NCBI RefSeq assembly: GCF_010389155.1
Contig: NC_057763.1
Span: 37,616,645-37,680,644, forward strand
DNA length: 64,000 nucleotides
Reading direction: 5' to 3'
Origin: Erigeron canadensis
Lineage: Eukaryota > Streptophyta > Magnoliopsida > Asterales > Asteraceae
Numbering within the stretch: position 1 is the first letter of the stretch; each line of letters opens with the position of its first letter. This document shows positions 36,305-46,200 of this stretch, piece by piece. A program made the position numbers and the translations under genes. The notes under the pieces are model-generated. The model saw only the letters and a list, made by a program, of their open reading frames with translations, had not been told where the DNA came from and searched no databases.

Positions 36305-36660
36305 CATTAAAAGTCTTCGGTCTTTCCAAGTAAGAGTAGCAAGCTTAGCTCTTGATTTGATCTAAAGAAAACTTAACGCTTGGACCTCGTTGAACACACC
36401 AGTCCTATTCGCTGTCTTTCGAATAGTAACCGATTCCTTGACAGCCAAACGGTCCAAATGGTCGTAAAAATAACACCATGTATAAGTTTACGCCAACGTG
36501 TTGTCCCTCTCTAAACACTGTGGGCTTCCAACAAATCTCGAACCCTAAGTGGAAAGTTGGGTGGAAAACGAAACCAGTGGGCAATATCATGCCAGATCCC
36601 TTGTGTAAAAATACATGAAACAAACAGATGGTCTGAAGTCTCATCAAACTTGTTCTATTT
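36305..36660 (-). mobile_element. LINE 3' fragment (C-terminal end of ORF2)
   Basis: On the minus strand the translation includes DETSDHLFVSCIFTQGIW, then HWFRFPPNFP, then IHGVIFTTIWTVWLSRNR, then after a frameshift VFNEVQALSFL-stop-IKSRAK. This matches the pattern of the zinc-finger region at the end of plant LINE reverse transcriptases (D-H-FF-C...W...P). In-frame stops (after EAHSV, and in SFL-stop) show decay. Only the 3' end is present, as expected for a 5'-truncated insertion. Confidence 0.7.
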
Positions 36661-37310
36661 TCAAAACGTTCAGGTCCTTTGGTGCATCTTTTGAGTGGTT
36701 GTGCTATTGGGTTTGATAATTTGATCCATTAAGTTGTGATTTTTATACGTGACACATTTACATTTAATATGAACTCGACCTTTTAGTCTGTTGTAACACA
36801 AGAAGTTTTTTTTTTTTTTTAAATAATGGGTCTCTAATTACCCATGAGGAAACCCGTTACCCCACAGTTAATAAATAAATGGGGGCCTGTCGGGTCCGGG
36901 TATGGGACGGAGATTTTTAATCGGGACCGGGTTCGGGATTATCTAAACCCGACCCGTTGTCATCCCTACTCCCTTCATAAGGCTTTGGCCTATTGTATGG
37001 TTAGAGTTCTCAATCTTTTCTTCTTTGATCTGTTCATTATTTACTTAACTAATGATAGGCTAAAATATCTATATTTACATAATAAAGTATAATACAATTA
37101 ATATTTATACATTGGATAACACTAGTAATGTGAGGGTTCATATTTAGTCTTCTTGTGAAACTTTACAACCACGTTAAAGATGAGTAATCATGTTAATTAT
37201 ATAAGCAAAAGCTTATAAGTCTAAATTGGGGATGATGATCGCTCAAAACTTCAAGACTCGTTCGTTCCGCTCAACTATATTCACAAGTTTAGGAGTTGGA
37301 AATAAGCCTT

Positions 37311-40025
37311 GCATGTGTAACATCCCGAACTTTCTAGTTAACGGTTGACTTTACTCGTTAAGTCAAAATTCCGTGTCTATTAAGTCTTTAGATGATTCAA
37401 TGCGTCTATATGTTTAATATGCTTTAAATGCAAGGCTTTAATGCCTTAATGATTGATGTGTATAAGTGTTTAAAGGTATATTTAAATGCCTTTAGAGGTT
37501 CTTAAAGTGTTTAATGTGTTGTAAGTGTTCCCTATAGGTGTTTTGAGCTTAATATGAGTCGTTTGAAAGCTTATGGACTACTTTTGACATAGGGTTAAAC
37601 TCAAAAACGGGTTAAGGGTCTTGTAACCTATCATTTGACTCATAACACAGAGATTATACTCTTCCTTTGAAGCCCTAGCTGTCCCCTTGGTTCCATAGCA
37701 TTCTATTTTTCGATTTCATCGTCGTTTGGGTGATTCGATGGTGTTTTGATCAAGTTTTGCATCCCCTTTTCTATCTCCAGGTAATTGATGTTAGCCACAT
37801 TGATTTTATGCATAATAAGTCCTTTCAACCCATTGATTTCTGGTTTTAGGGTTTGGGTTGGATTCAATTACGTTTATAATCGATTTTAGGGCATTACGGG
37901 TTTTAAATCGATTGTATAAAGTTGGTATATGATTCAAGGATTAATTGGTGTTTTCAATGAGTGATTTTGGTCTTATTTTAAGTGTATTTGATGTTCATAA
38001 GACCTGGAGTTGTGTTAAAGTCGTTTGGGATGTGTTTGGTTAGGTTTTGGAGTTGTTTTTCACGTCTGGTCGTCGTAACTCCCGTTACGGTTGTGTAACT
38101 CCCGTTAGCTGGGTAATTGCGATAACACCTCCACGGTAACTCCCGTTACAAATATTCGTAACTCCTGTTAGGGACTGATTTATGTTAACATTTTTAAACG
38201 ACCATAACTTTTGAACCGTAACTCCGTTTTTGACAAATAAGCTATCCACGGAATCGTGAGAGAGTCTACTTTCTAATGTTAATGTTTTTTAAAGTTGAGG
38301 ATGATGTCAAGTTTACAGAAAAGTTAATTTAGTTAGTGATTTCCATGTTCCGTCGAGATATGTAAGCTTTAAAGTATTAAACGAACCTCCGATGCATCAA
38401 GTCTTGTCATGGGTGATATTTATAGGTATCTAGGCTTGAGTCATGACCATAAATAGTGGGTAATTGATAGCTTATTATGTCGTTTAATGATTATAGGTAG
38501 TCGAGAATACTTGCAAAGCTCGATAACTTACGTTATCATTTGTTGTGTGCTTCTACGAGGTAAGATACACTACTTTGACACGCTGAGGGTTCAACAAAAA
38601 CATAGTTTTTATATAATAACTTCCCCTAATGATATCTTGGTTGCTTATGGGTATTCGGGATTATACGGGAGGTGATATGGGCTATGTATATGCATATTGA
38701 AGCCTGAAATGCTACCCCAAAGATATGTGACGTTATGATATTATATGAAATGTTTTGAGTTATTATGAAATGATATATGATATGAGATGATAAATGATAT
38801 GCAATGTTGTAATGATATACGATATGCAATGGTATATGATGATGTACGTGATGTAACAATGTATGCGATGTAATGATATGCTATGAAATGTTATGTAACA
38901 TCTTGAGATGAATTGAAATGTGTTATATGTTGATGATATGTGAAATGTGCATGATTACATGGCTCGATCATCTAGTTCACTAGACTTATTAAGTTGCCAT
39001 GACACGTGCACGTTTAAGGGCCCAAACGTAAAAGATGATATGTGATGATGTTTAGGTAACGTGGACACCTAAACTATATGTGATGAAAACCGAGCTCGTA
39101 TATGATATGAAAGGGTTAAGCTTAACCCGTACTTGCCCTTGCCCGGTGAGTGCGTATATGGTTGCTTGGGTGGCTCCTTGCAACGTAATTACGTGGTTTG
39201 AGGATCTTCGGGTGGAGTGATTACCCACCAATGTCTTTGAACATACGGACTACTCCTGGATTGGCTTGCCATTCCTTAACGACACTGATGGACCGCTGAA
39301 AAGCTTATCCATCCAGTCGGGTGTGAGGTTCCATGTTAGGTCTTATGACCGCCTACACACAAACTTACACCTTATATGTGATGAGTGACTTATGTCATGC
39401 CTAATGTAAGTGCCTTATGTCACACTATACGATGATGCTTATATGTTATATGTAAAGTAAAAGATGATTATGCACAGTTAGGTGATTCAACCTATGATGA
39501 TGATGTTTGATGCGGTGATATGTTATGGATGATGTGATGCATTGATATGATATGTGCCTTGATGTAATTATGACTTTTATGTAATGTTTTAAATGGACAA
39601 ATGTATTATAAACTTTGTGTTATCTTACTTAGCTAATTCGTTAGCTAACACTTGCTCTTTTAAAATGTGTTGTTCCCTCAGGTCCAACATTAGTGAGCAG
39701 GTAGATGTGAGAAGACGTGAGGCATGGGTAGATGATCTTGAAGTTGGCTATAGTTTACCCATAGTGGCTGCTCGCTTTAGACATCTGCCTTACGTTTAGA
39801 TAAAAAAAGAATTGTATTGATAATGTAGTCGGTTGTTTGATGTTGGGCAACCGATGGGTTTCCATTTAGACTTATTTTTATGATATGGCTAGTAACACCA
39901 TTTATGAATAAACCAAACAGATTTTGCTGGTTTGGACTTTTAAAGTTTACTTCCGCTTTCTTTTAACGCCGTTAGGCAAAAGTTTTTGGAAATCCATGTT
40001 TTTAAACGACTAGTGTTACAGCATG
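37311..40025 (+). mobile_element. Solo LTR (2705 bp) with 5-bp target duplication
   Basis: The repeat 37316-40020 begins TGTAACATCCCG and ends TAGTGTTACA, flanked by gcatg at 37311-37315 and 40021-40025. No gag/pol sequence is present. The interior has repeated gtaactcccgtta strings (38085-38175), a gatatg-rich stretch (38690-38960) and no long reading frames. A related repeat in opposite orientation starts at 60617. Exact target duplications with TG...CA ends make a solo LTR the best explanation. Terminal 7-bp inverted ends (TGTAACA/TGTTACA) are consistent. Confidence 0.8.
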
Positions 40026-40408
40026 TCTACATTTGTTTAAGTCCATTTTATGCCCAATAAATAAAATATAATAATAGATATGGGTAGGAATTGTCAGGTC
40101 TAAGAATGACATTTTGACAAAGAGTTTAACTAAAGATTCAACTTTTTCCACGTAAAGTATATACATTTGTGTTAAACTCAACATTGTCATACTTTTGTCC
40201 TCATAATATTTAGGGCACGTACAAACATTTATACTTAACAATTGTCGTATTTATTGTCCAATATATCAAAGACTTTAATTTTGTTTATCATTATCAAATT
40301 TAATTCGTTCTTGAATAATTGTTATAAAAAATCTAATCCACATATAAACAAATTAATCGTGTAGTTTTTTTATTGTTATATACGACACTTAATAAACTTT
40401 GTTACAAA

Positions 40409-40410
40409 CA

Positions 40411-40450
<40 letters not shown>
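40409..40450 (+). repeat. (AAT)n microsatellite
   Basis: About 14 tandem aat/ata triplets. Confidence 0.9.
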
Positions 40451-40559
40451 GTTTTTATGAAAGTTACAAGTGACAATTTCCACACAAAATCTGATAATAT
40501 GACACCACATTAAACAATGTTTGTATAATTTAAAATATTCATGTTATTTTACTGTCATG

Positions 40560-41675
40560 ATAAAAATTTATGTCTTAGAAGGTTTAAATGTTTGTATAAT
40601 TTAAAATTTCTTTTCAGCCAAATTCAAGGAACCCCTGACTTCCAGGTAGAGCTGGCATATCGTGTCCAACATGACACGATAAGACACGAACATGATAGGG
40701 TTAAACACGAACACGACACGATAGCTAATCGTGTCAGTTTTTCCAAACACGAACACGACACGATTTTTAACAGGTTACACGATAAGGGACTTGTTAAGAG
40801 ACCTGTTAAGGGACTTGTTAAAAGTTACACGATAAGGGACCTGTTAAGGGACCTGATAACGTATCTTATTGTGTTTTAACGTGTCTTATCGTGTCTTAAG
40901 GTGTCCTTAACGTGTCTTTAACGGGTCTTTAACGTGTCTTAACATGTCCGTATATATACTACTTATCTTATCGTGTCTTATCGTGTTTTAACAGGTCCGG
41001 ACCTGTTAAGACACGAAACACGTTAAGGCCAAACACAAAACACGAAAAAACCAGGTCGTGTGTGTCGTGCTAACAGGTCCGTGTCGGAACTTGCCTGCTC
41101 TACTTCTAGGCCAACTCTTACTTGTCATCATCTTTCTCGGTTAACTATAGATGAGGCCTATTCATTGATCCAGCCCTTTGACAAAGCTGAGATCAGGTTG
41201 GCACTTTGGGATTGCGAGGTGGATAAAGCCCTGGGCCCGGATGGGTTTAATTTTACTTTTCTAAAACGTTGCTGGTCATGGCTTGAAAATGATTTATATT
41301 GCGTTTTTCATGAGTTCCACCGCACAGGAAAATTATCACCAGGTTGTACCTCTTTATTCATTTCGCTTATTTCTAAGGTGAAGGACCCGATGAACCTTTC
41401 CCAGTTCCAACCAATGAATCTATTTGGGATGTCTTAATAAAATTGTCTCAAAAGTTCTGGCTTTGAGGTTAAAACGGGTTATTCAATCTGTTATCTCCAA
41501 TGAGCAGTCGGCGTATCTCTCCAAAAGGAAGTCGGCGTATCTCTCCAAAAGGAATATTGTGGACGGACCACTCGTTTTAAATGAATTGATCTCATGGCTG
41601 AAAAAGTCCAAAAGGAAAGGGGTGGTGTTCAAAGTAGATCTAGAGGTTGTACCTCGTCTTTCTTGACTCTATAAT
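40560..41675 (+). mobile_element. LINE reverse-transcriptase fragment, interrupted and frameshifted
   Basis: Downstream of a MITE, the frame 41110-41437 reads RPTLTCHHLSRLTIDEA, then KAEIRLALWDCEVDKALGPD, the linker and first blocks of an L1-type reverse transcriptase (family pattern K-PGPDGF). After QPMNLFGM a shift near 41415 moves the frame to CLNKIVSKVLALRLKRVI, NEQSAYLSKR and NIVDGPLVLNELISW (family: CLYKIISKVLA...QSAF...I.DG...NE). A 24-bp tandem duplication repeats SAYLSKRK in frame. The catalytic FxDD block is absent. Left of the MITE, the short frame FKEPLTSR continues the LINE, so the MITE split it. Confidence 0.8.
40638..41109. mobile_element. hAT-like MITE inserted in the LINE fragment
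   Basis: The body 40646-41101 is flanked by acttccag (40638-40645) and acttctag (41102-41109). The ends gtagagctggca and tgcctgctct are inverted. The interior is built of repeated cgtgtctta / taagacacg motifs on both strands. Removing it restores the LINE frame (L-T-S-R-P-T-L). Confidence 0.8.
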
Positions 41676-42404
41676 GTCACCCAAACCCAGACCAACAAAG
41701 TCGAGTTTCGGGTTTTCCCATCAGATACGGGTTTTCCCTTAAAAGGGAGTGTTTTTTCGATGCCCACATAATAATTGGTAAAATAAGCTTTTGAACAAAA
41801 TCATCATCAACTTTTTGAACAAAAGCATTTTCATATCAAGTAATAAATTAAAATTTAGAAAAAACTTTGCATTAGAGGAAATAGCTTTTTATAAGTTAAA
41901 GTTAGTAAATTAGTGAGAGTTAAAGTTAGTAAATTAGTGAGATGAGAAATTAAAAAAACTTTAAAAGGCTTTTTGGAAGCCCTAATATTACATATGTATA
42001 TAAAATCTTCTAACAACCTAACAGGTGTAAATAATATTACTATAAAGCAATATAGATGATATACACCAAATACAAAGGAGTTGTTAAAATGTAAGATGAA
42101 ATTATTAATCCAATAATATTACATAAGAGGGAAAAATACGTTAAGAAAAATAAATCGGAAAATTTTAAGCTTGCTCATACAACAACATCTTAAACATAGA
42201 ACAAAAGATTTTTAAATTAGTTATGAAAAATGGACGTTGTCTATCAAGGTAAAACCTATTTTATTATTTAGTTATGTTAAAGTACGGTTTTACAACATTT
42301 ATTTATTCGGGTAGACAGTTTTAATATGATGATGTTGAATATATGTTGATATGATATTTGTACTTTGGGTTTTTATAACATTCAAATAATTAAGACTCTT
42401 GAAG
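41676..42404. other. Intergenic, nothing recognised
   Basis: AT-rich sequence with a 24-bp direct repeat (agttaaagttagtaaattagtgag, about 41895 and 41919). No gene. Confidence 0.4.
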
Positions 42405-42595
42405 TCACTTTTTCTTTTGAACGACATTCTGTTCTACTCCTATTGTTAAATTACACGTATATCTGGAAACTAGGACTCTAAAAAAACCCCATATTAATCC
42501 ACCCTCACAAATGTGCAAAGTGGGACTCGAACCCAGGTGGATCATCTCAAGGTCAAAGACTTTAACAATGGGGCACCAACCCCAAGTCACTTATC
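42405..42595 (-). mobile_element. SINE-like repeat, tRNA-derived
   Basis: On the minus strand the segment contains a B-box GGGTTCGAGTCCCA (42534-42521) and, about 45 bp upstream, a weak A-box within ggttggtgccccattgttaa. A poly-T/A stretch lies at the far end. It is not a folded tRNA. A decayed SINE is the likely source. Confidence 0.45.
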
Positions 42596-42859
42596 TTAGG
42601 GTTGCTTATCCTATTCATAGTTCAAATCTTCGGAGGAAATATATTCGAATTTTCATGTTAATTTCATCCTTGGGATTTAACTCATCTTTACTCTTTTATA
42701 AAGCAAAAGCCTATTTTTATTTTTAGAAAGTTCTGTCTTTGAATTACCGAAATTGCCCTTGGACATTTTATGCTTTTAATGAATTAATTTACACTTCAAC
42801 CCTTATCTTTTAAAAATATTTTCACTCTAACCTTTACATCAACCTACAATCCTATACGA

Positions 42860-42955
42860 TTTGACACCGCCACCACCACTAATAATACCATCACCGACAC
42901 CACAAAACTGCCGTCCCCGCTAACACCGCCGCATTGCGCGGGTACTATGCTCGTT
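42860..42955 (+). mobile_element. Possible Helitron 3' terminus
   Basis: accgccgcattgcgcgggta forms a small GC hairpin and is followed by ctatgctcgt. This resembles the terminus at about 1690-1715. The canonical CTRR is not exact (CTCG), and no 5' end was found. Confidence 0.3.
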
Positions 42956-43060
42956 TGAGTTACTTAGACGTTTGAAGTTTATAAAAAGAAATGTAAATGC
43001 ATAAATACAATTGTTCGTTACTACAAGATAAAGAGAAAAATATGAGTGAAGAAAACACAT

Positions 43061-43146
43061 GGGGTGGTGGCGCAGTTGGCTAGCGCGTAGGTCTCATAGC
43101 TTTCTGAGTAATCCTGAGGTCGAGAGTTCGAGCTTCTCTCACCCCA
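43061..43146 (+). tRNA. tRNA-Met(CAU), elongator, with intron
   Basis: The 7-bp acceptor stem GGGGTGG pairs with TCACCCC (43139-43145), followed by discriminator A. The D arm GCGCAGTTGGCTAGCGC is canonical. The anticodon CAT lies at 43095-43097. A 12-nt intron (about 43099-43110, gctttctgagta) sits one base 3' of the anticodon, the standard place; plant elongator tRNA-Met genes are among the few with introns. The T arm is GAGAG-TTCGAGC-TTCTC with one G-U pair. A T5 Pol III terminator follows at 43154-43158. Confidence 0.95.
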
Positions 43147-43153
43147 CCAATCC

Positions 43154-43158
43154 TTTTT
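43154..43158 (+). terminator. Pol III terminator of tRNA-Met
   Basis: A TTTTT run eight bases after the tRNA 3' end. Confidence 0.7.
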
Positions 43159-43257
43159 CTCTTACTTACACTCTTTTTGTCAACTTTCTCACCAATAAAC
43201 CCTACATACAATATTCTCTCTCATACGAGTATTTTGCTTTCTTATTTTCTTTCTCCA

Positions 43258-43266
43258 AAACCCTAA
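43258..43266 (+). promoter_or_regulatory. Telo-box in the NSN1 leader
   Basis: AAACCCTAA, 23 bp upstream of the NSN1 ATG, in a CT-rich leader (ttctttctcc). Telo-boxes in this position are characteristic of plant ribosomal-protein and ribosome-biogenesis genes, which suits a nucleolar GTPase. Confidence 0.65.
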
Positions 43267-43289
43267 CTTCCCCAAATTCGCCATTCCTC

Positions 43290-46200
43290 ATGGGCAAGCA
43301 AAGCAAAAGTAAGCATCTTTTTTTTTTTCTTTTCTACATACTCAATAAATTTTCTATATAACGATTGATAATTATTTTTAGCTTTAAAATACAATATGTA
43401 TTTTATTATAATCATTAGTATTCTTATTTCGATGCTACTTAATTTGGATATGCAGAGAGTAAGAACAAGAGAGTGACACTGAAACATAAAACTAAAGTAC
43501 TTAAGAAAATTAAATTGCACCATATAAAGAAAGCCAAAGAGGCTAGGAAGGTTGTTGTGAACAAAAAACCCAAACTTGACAAAGATGCGCCTATCGATAA
43601 TGACCAGCCGTTGAGTGAAGAGGAGCTCAAGGCTCTCGAGGCTAAACGCGCCAAGGCCCGTGAAACGTTTGAGCAGAAAAAGGCTGCCACGAAAGAAATG
43701 GTATGGAAAAGTATTAATTTTGAGTCAACATTGTTGGTTGTTGTTCATGTATATATTTATATTTTTGTTTGGTAGTATATATGTTTTAATGAAGTAATTG
43801 ATGTACTTTGATGTGGTATCTAGACCGTTGATGTATGTGATTTGTGTTGATTTTCACAAAAAGGTATGGAAAGGTTGAGAAACCCGTAACTCCATGTACC
43901 CTTTGGGCACCGAGGACCAAAAGTTCTCATAGTGGCCCCGCAAAGCATTTGCAGAGGGGGAATAGATGCTAGTTGATCTAAGACCAACCAGCATGATTCT
44001 TGTTGATTTAAATGCTACTGCTAGAGACTTACTTACACATTTGATGTCTGTTCAGGTTAGAAAGAGGAAATTGGGGGAATTGGATGATGATGACGACAAT
44101 GATGATATCACGAATCTGTCTGAGCAAGTTTTTGCTAAACAGAAGGCTTTTGGAGAGGATAATGTTGATGGTGATGATTTTACAGTGATGAGTAAGACAC
44201 GGGGTAAGTTAACATATACATATTCTGAATATAATCATTTGCTTTGTTGTTGAAAAAACAAGGATTTTGTTAGAAGTTTTCTAAAAGTGGCGTTGACTGC
44301 ACAGACAATTCAGAGAGGTCTTTTTACAAGGAGTTGGCGAAAGTTATTGAAACATCTGATGTTATCTTGGAAGTGCTTGATGCTCGGGATCCAATTGGTA
44401 CCCGTTGTGGTGATATGGAGAAGATGGTTATGAGAGCTGGTCCAGAAAAGCATCTTGTTTTGCTCTTAAATAAAATTGGTAATATATACATTTATATAAT
44501 ATAATTTTCTGCTTTTGGAAGTAGAAACTTCACCAGTTCTTAACTTCTTATTTGGTATGTAACTGGAAAAAATGATTCAAGAGGTAGTTGTGTTACATTA
44601 CTAATTGCATGTAAAAGTTAGCTGTTAAAGCCTAAAACTCTGGATCTATGTAGCTAAGTAGTCAAGGACGAAATTTCGGTGTTTCGGTCAAGGACCGAAA
44701 TTTGAAAATTTTTGAAATTTCGGTGGGATTTCGGGTATTTTTTTATTATGCAATATCTATACGATAATTAATACTTACTACTTAGTCTAGATATGAAAAG
44801 TCAAGCTTGAAAATGTCAACATTTGATAGATTAGTGATAATACTTGCAAAAATTAGTGTTTCTTACTTTCTTATGTATGTTGTTTATAAGTTTGAACCAA
44901 ATTTTTTTTTAATAAAAAGTAAAAAACTGAAAGCTGGTATACCACCAAAATTTGGACCGAAATTTGACCGATTTCGGTTAATTTCATTGAAAATCTAGGT
45001 ACCGAAATTTGGACGGAAATCTGTACCGGTATACCAGTGGAGGACCGAAAACCGAAATACCACTGGTATAAATTTCGGTATTGAGATTTTCGTTGAAAAA
45101 TACCGAAATCGTTCAAATTTCGATCCAAATTTCGGTGGTATACCAGTTTTCTAGGTTTTTTTTTTACTATGTATTAAAACTTTTTTTTTTTTTGTCCAAA
45201 CTCAAAAACAACACAAGAAACATTAATTTTTACAAGTACTAACACTAATCTATCAAATATTGACACTTTTAAGTTCGACTTTTGATATATAGATCCAGTA
45301 AGAAGTATTAGTTATTATATATTTATAGATATAGCATAATAATAATAATATGCCGAAATTCCATCGAAATTTCGAAAATTTCAAATTTTGGTTTTAGCGG
45401 TGTGATTCGGTCCTTAACTACTCCGCCCTGGATAGAACTCTGTATACAGTGAAAAAATGTAATGTATAGTGTAAATATAAAACTTAGATGTTAGATCTGA
45501 TATATTCCTGGTCTACAAAATTTGTCTATGGGAGTAGGAAATATGTCCACTGACTTTATAAATTACTATCTATAACTATTACTAATTTGAGTTTGGATAT
45601 CAGATTTGGTTCCTCGTGAAGCTGCTGAAAAGTGGCTCAAATATCTTAGAGAGGAGTTGCCAGCGGTTGCTTTTAAGTGTAGTACTCAAGAGCAGAGGTC
45701 TAATCTAGGGTGGAAGTCCTCCAAGACTGCAAAGAAGACGAGCAATCTTTTGCAAACAAGTGACTGTCTCGGAGCCGAAACTCTTATTAAGTTGCTTAAA
45801 AATTATTCAAGAAGTCATGAGGTATCTCTAGCTATATTTCAATATTTTAATTCTTTTTCTTATATCACAATAAATGGTATTTGAATCCAATATGAGTAAT
45901 CCATATCAGCTTTAAAAGCATGCTGGCTTGCGTATGAATATGTTTGTAACCAAAAGCATTTGATATCTTGATATATTAATGTGTCATTACTATTAATTTT
46001 AATACGAAGAATACGATGGTGTAAAATCAAGGATTTATATTCAGTTTAGTAGAGCATGTTTCAGCTAATCAAACTTAAGATATATACATAGATAATCACA
46101 CTAATTTTTAACACGGGTTTATTCACCACTTTTCGTCTATCTCTCGATAAATAATTTAAGTATGCTGACTGAATATTTGACTCGAATTCAATTCTTGTGA

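Noticed and set aside
36790..36980. Repeat with a poly-T head and gggtccgggt strings
   Set aside because: Probably a dispersed retro-repeat, but boundaries and class cannot be supported.
43439..43690. Minus-strand Ala/Leu/Ser-rich frame
   Set aside because: Antisense shadow of NSN1 exon 2.
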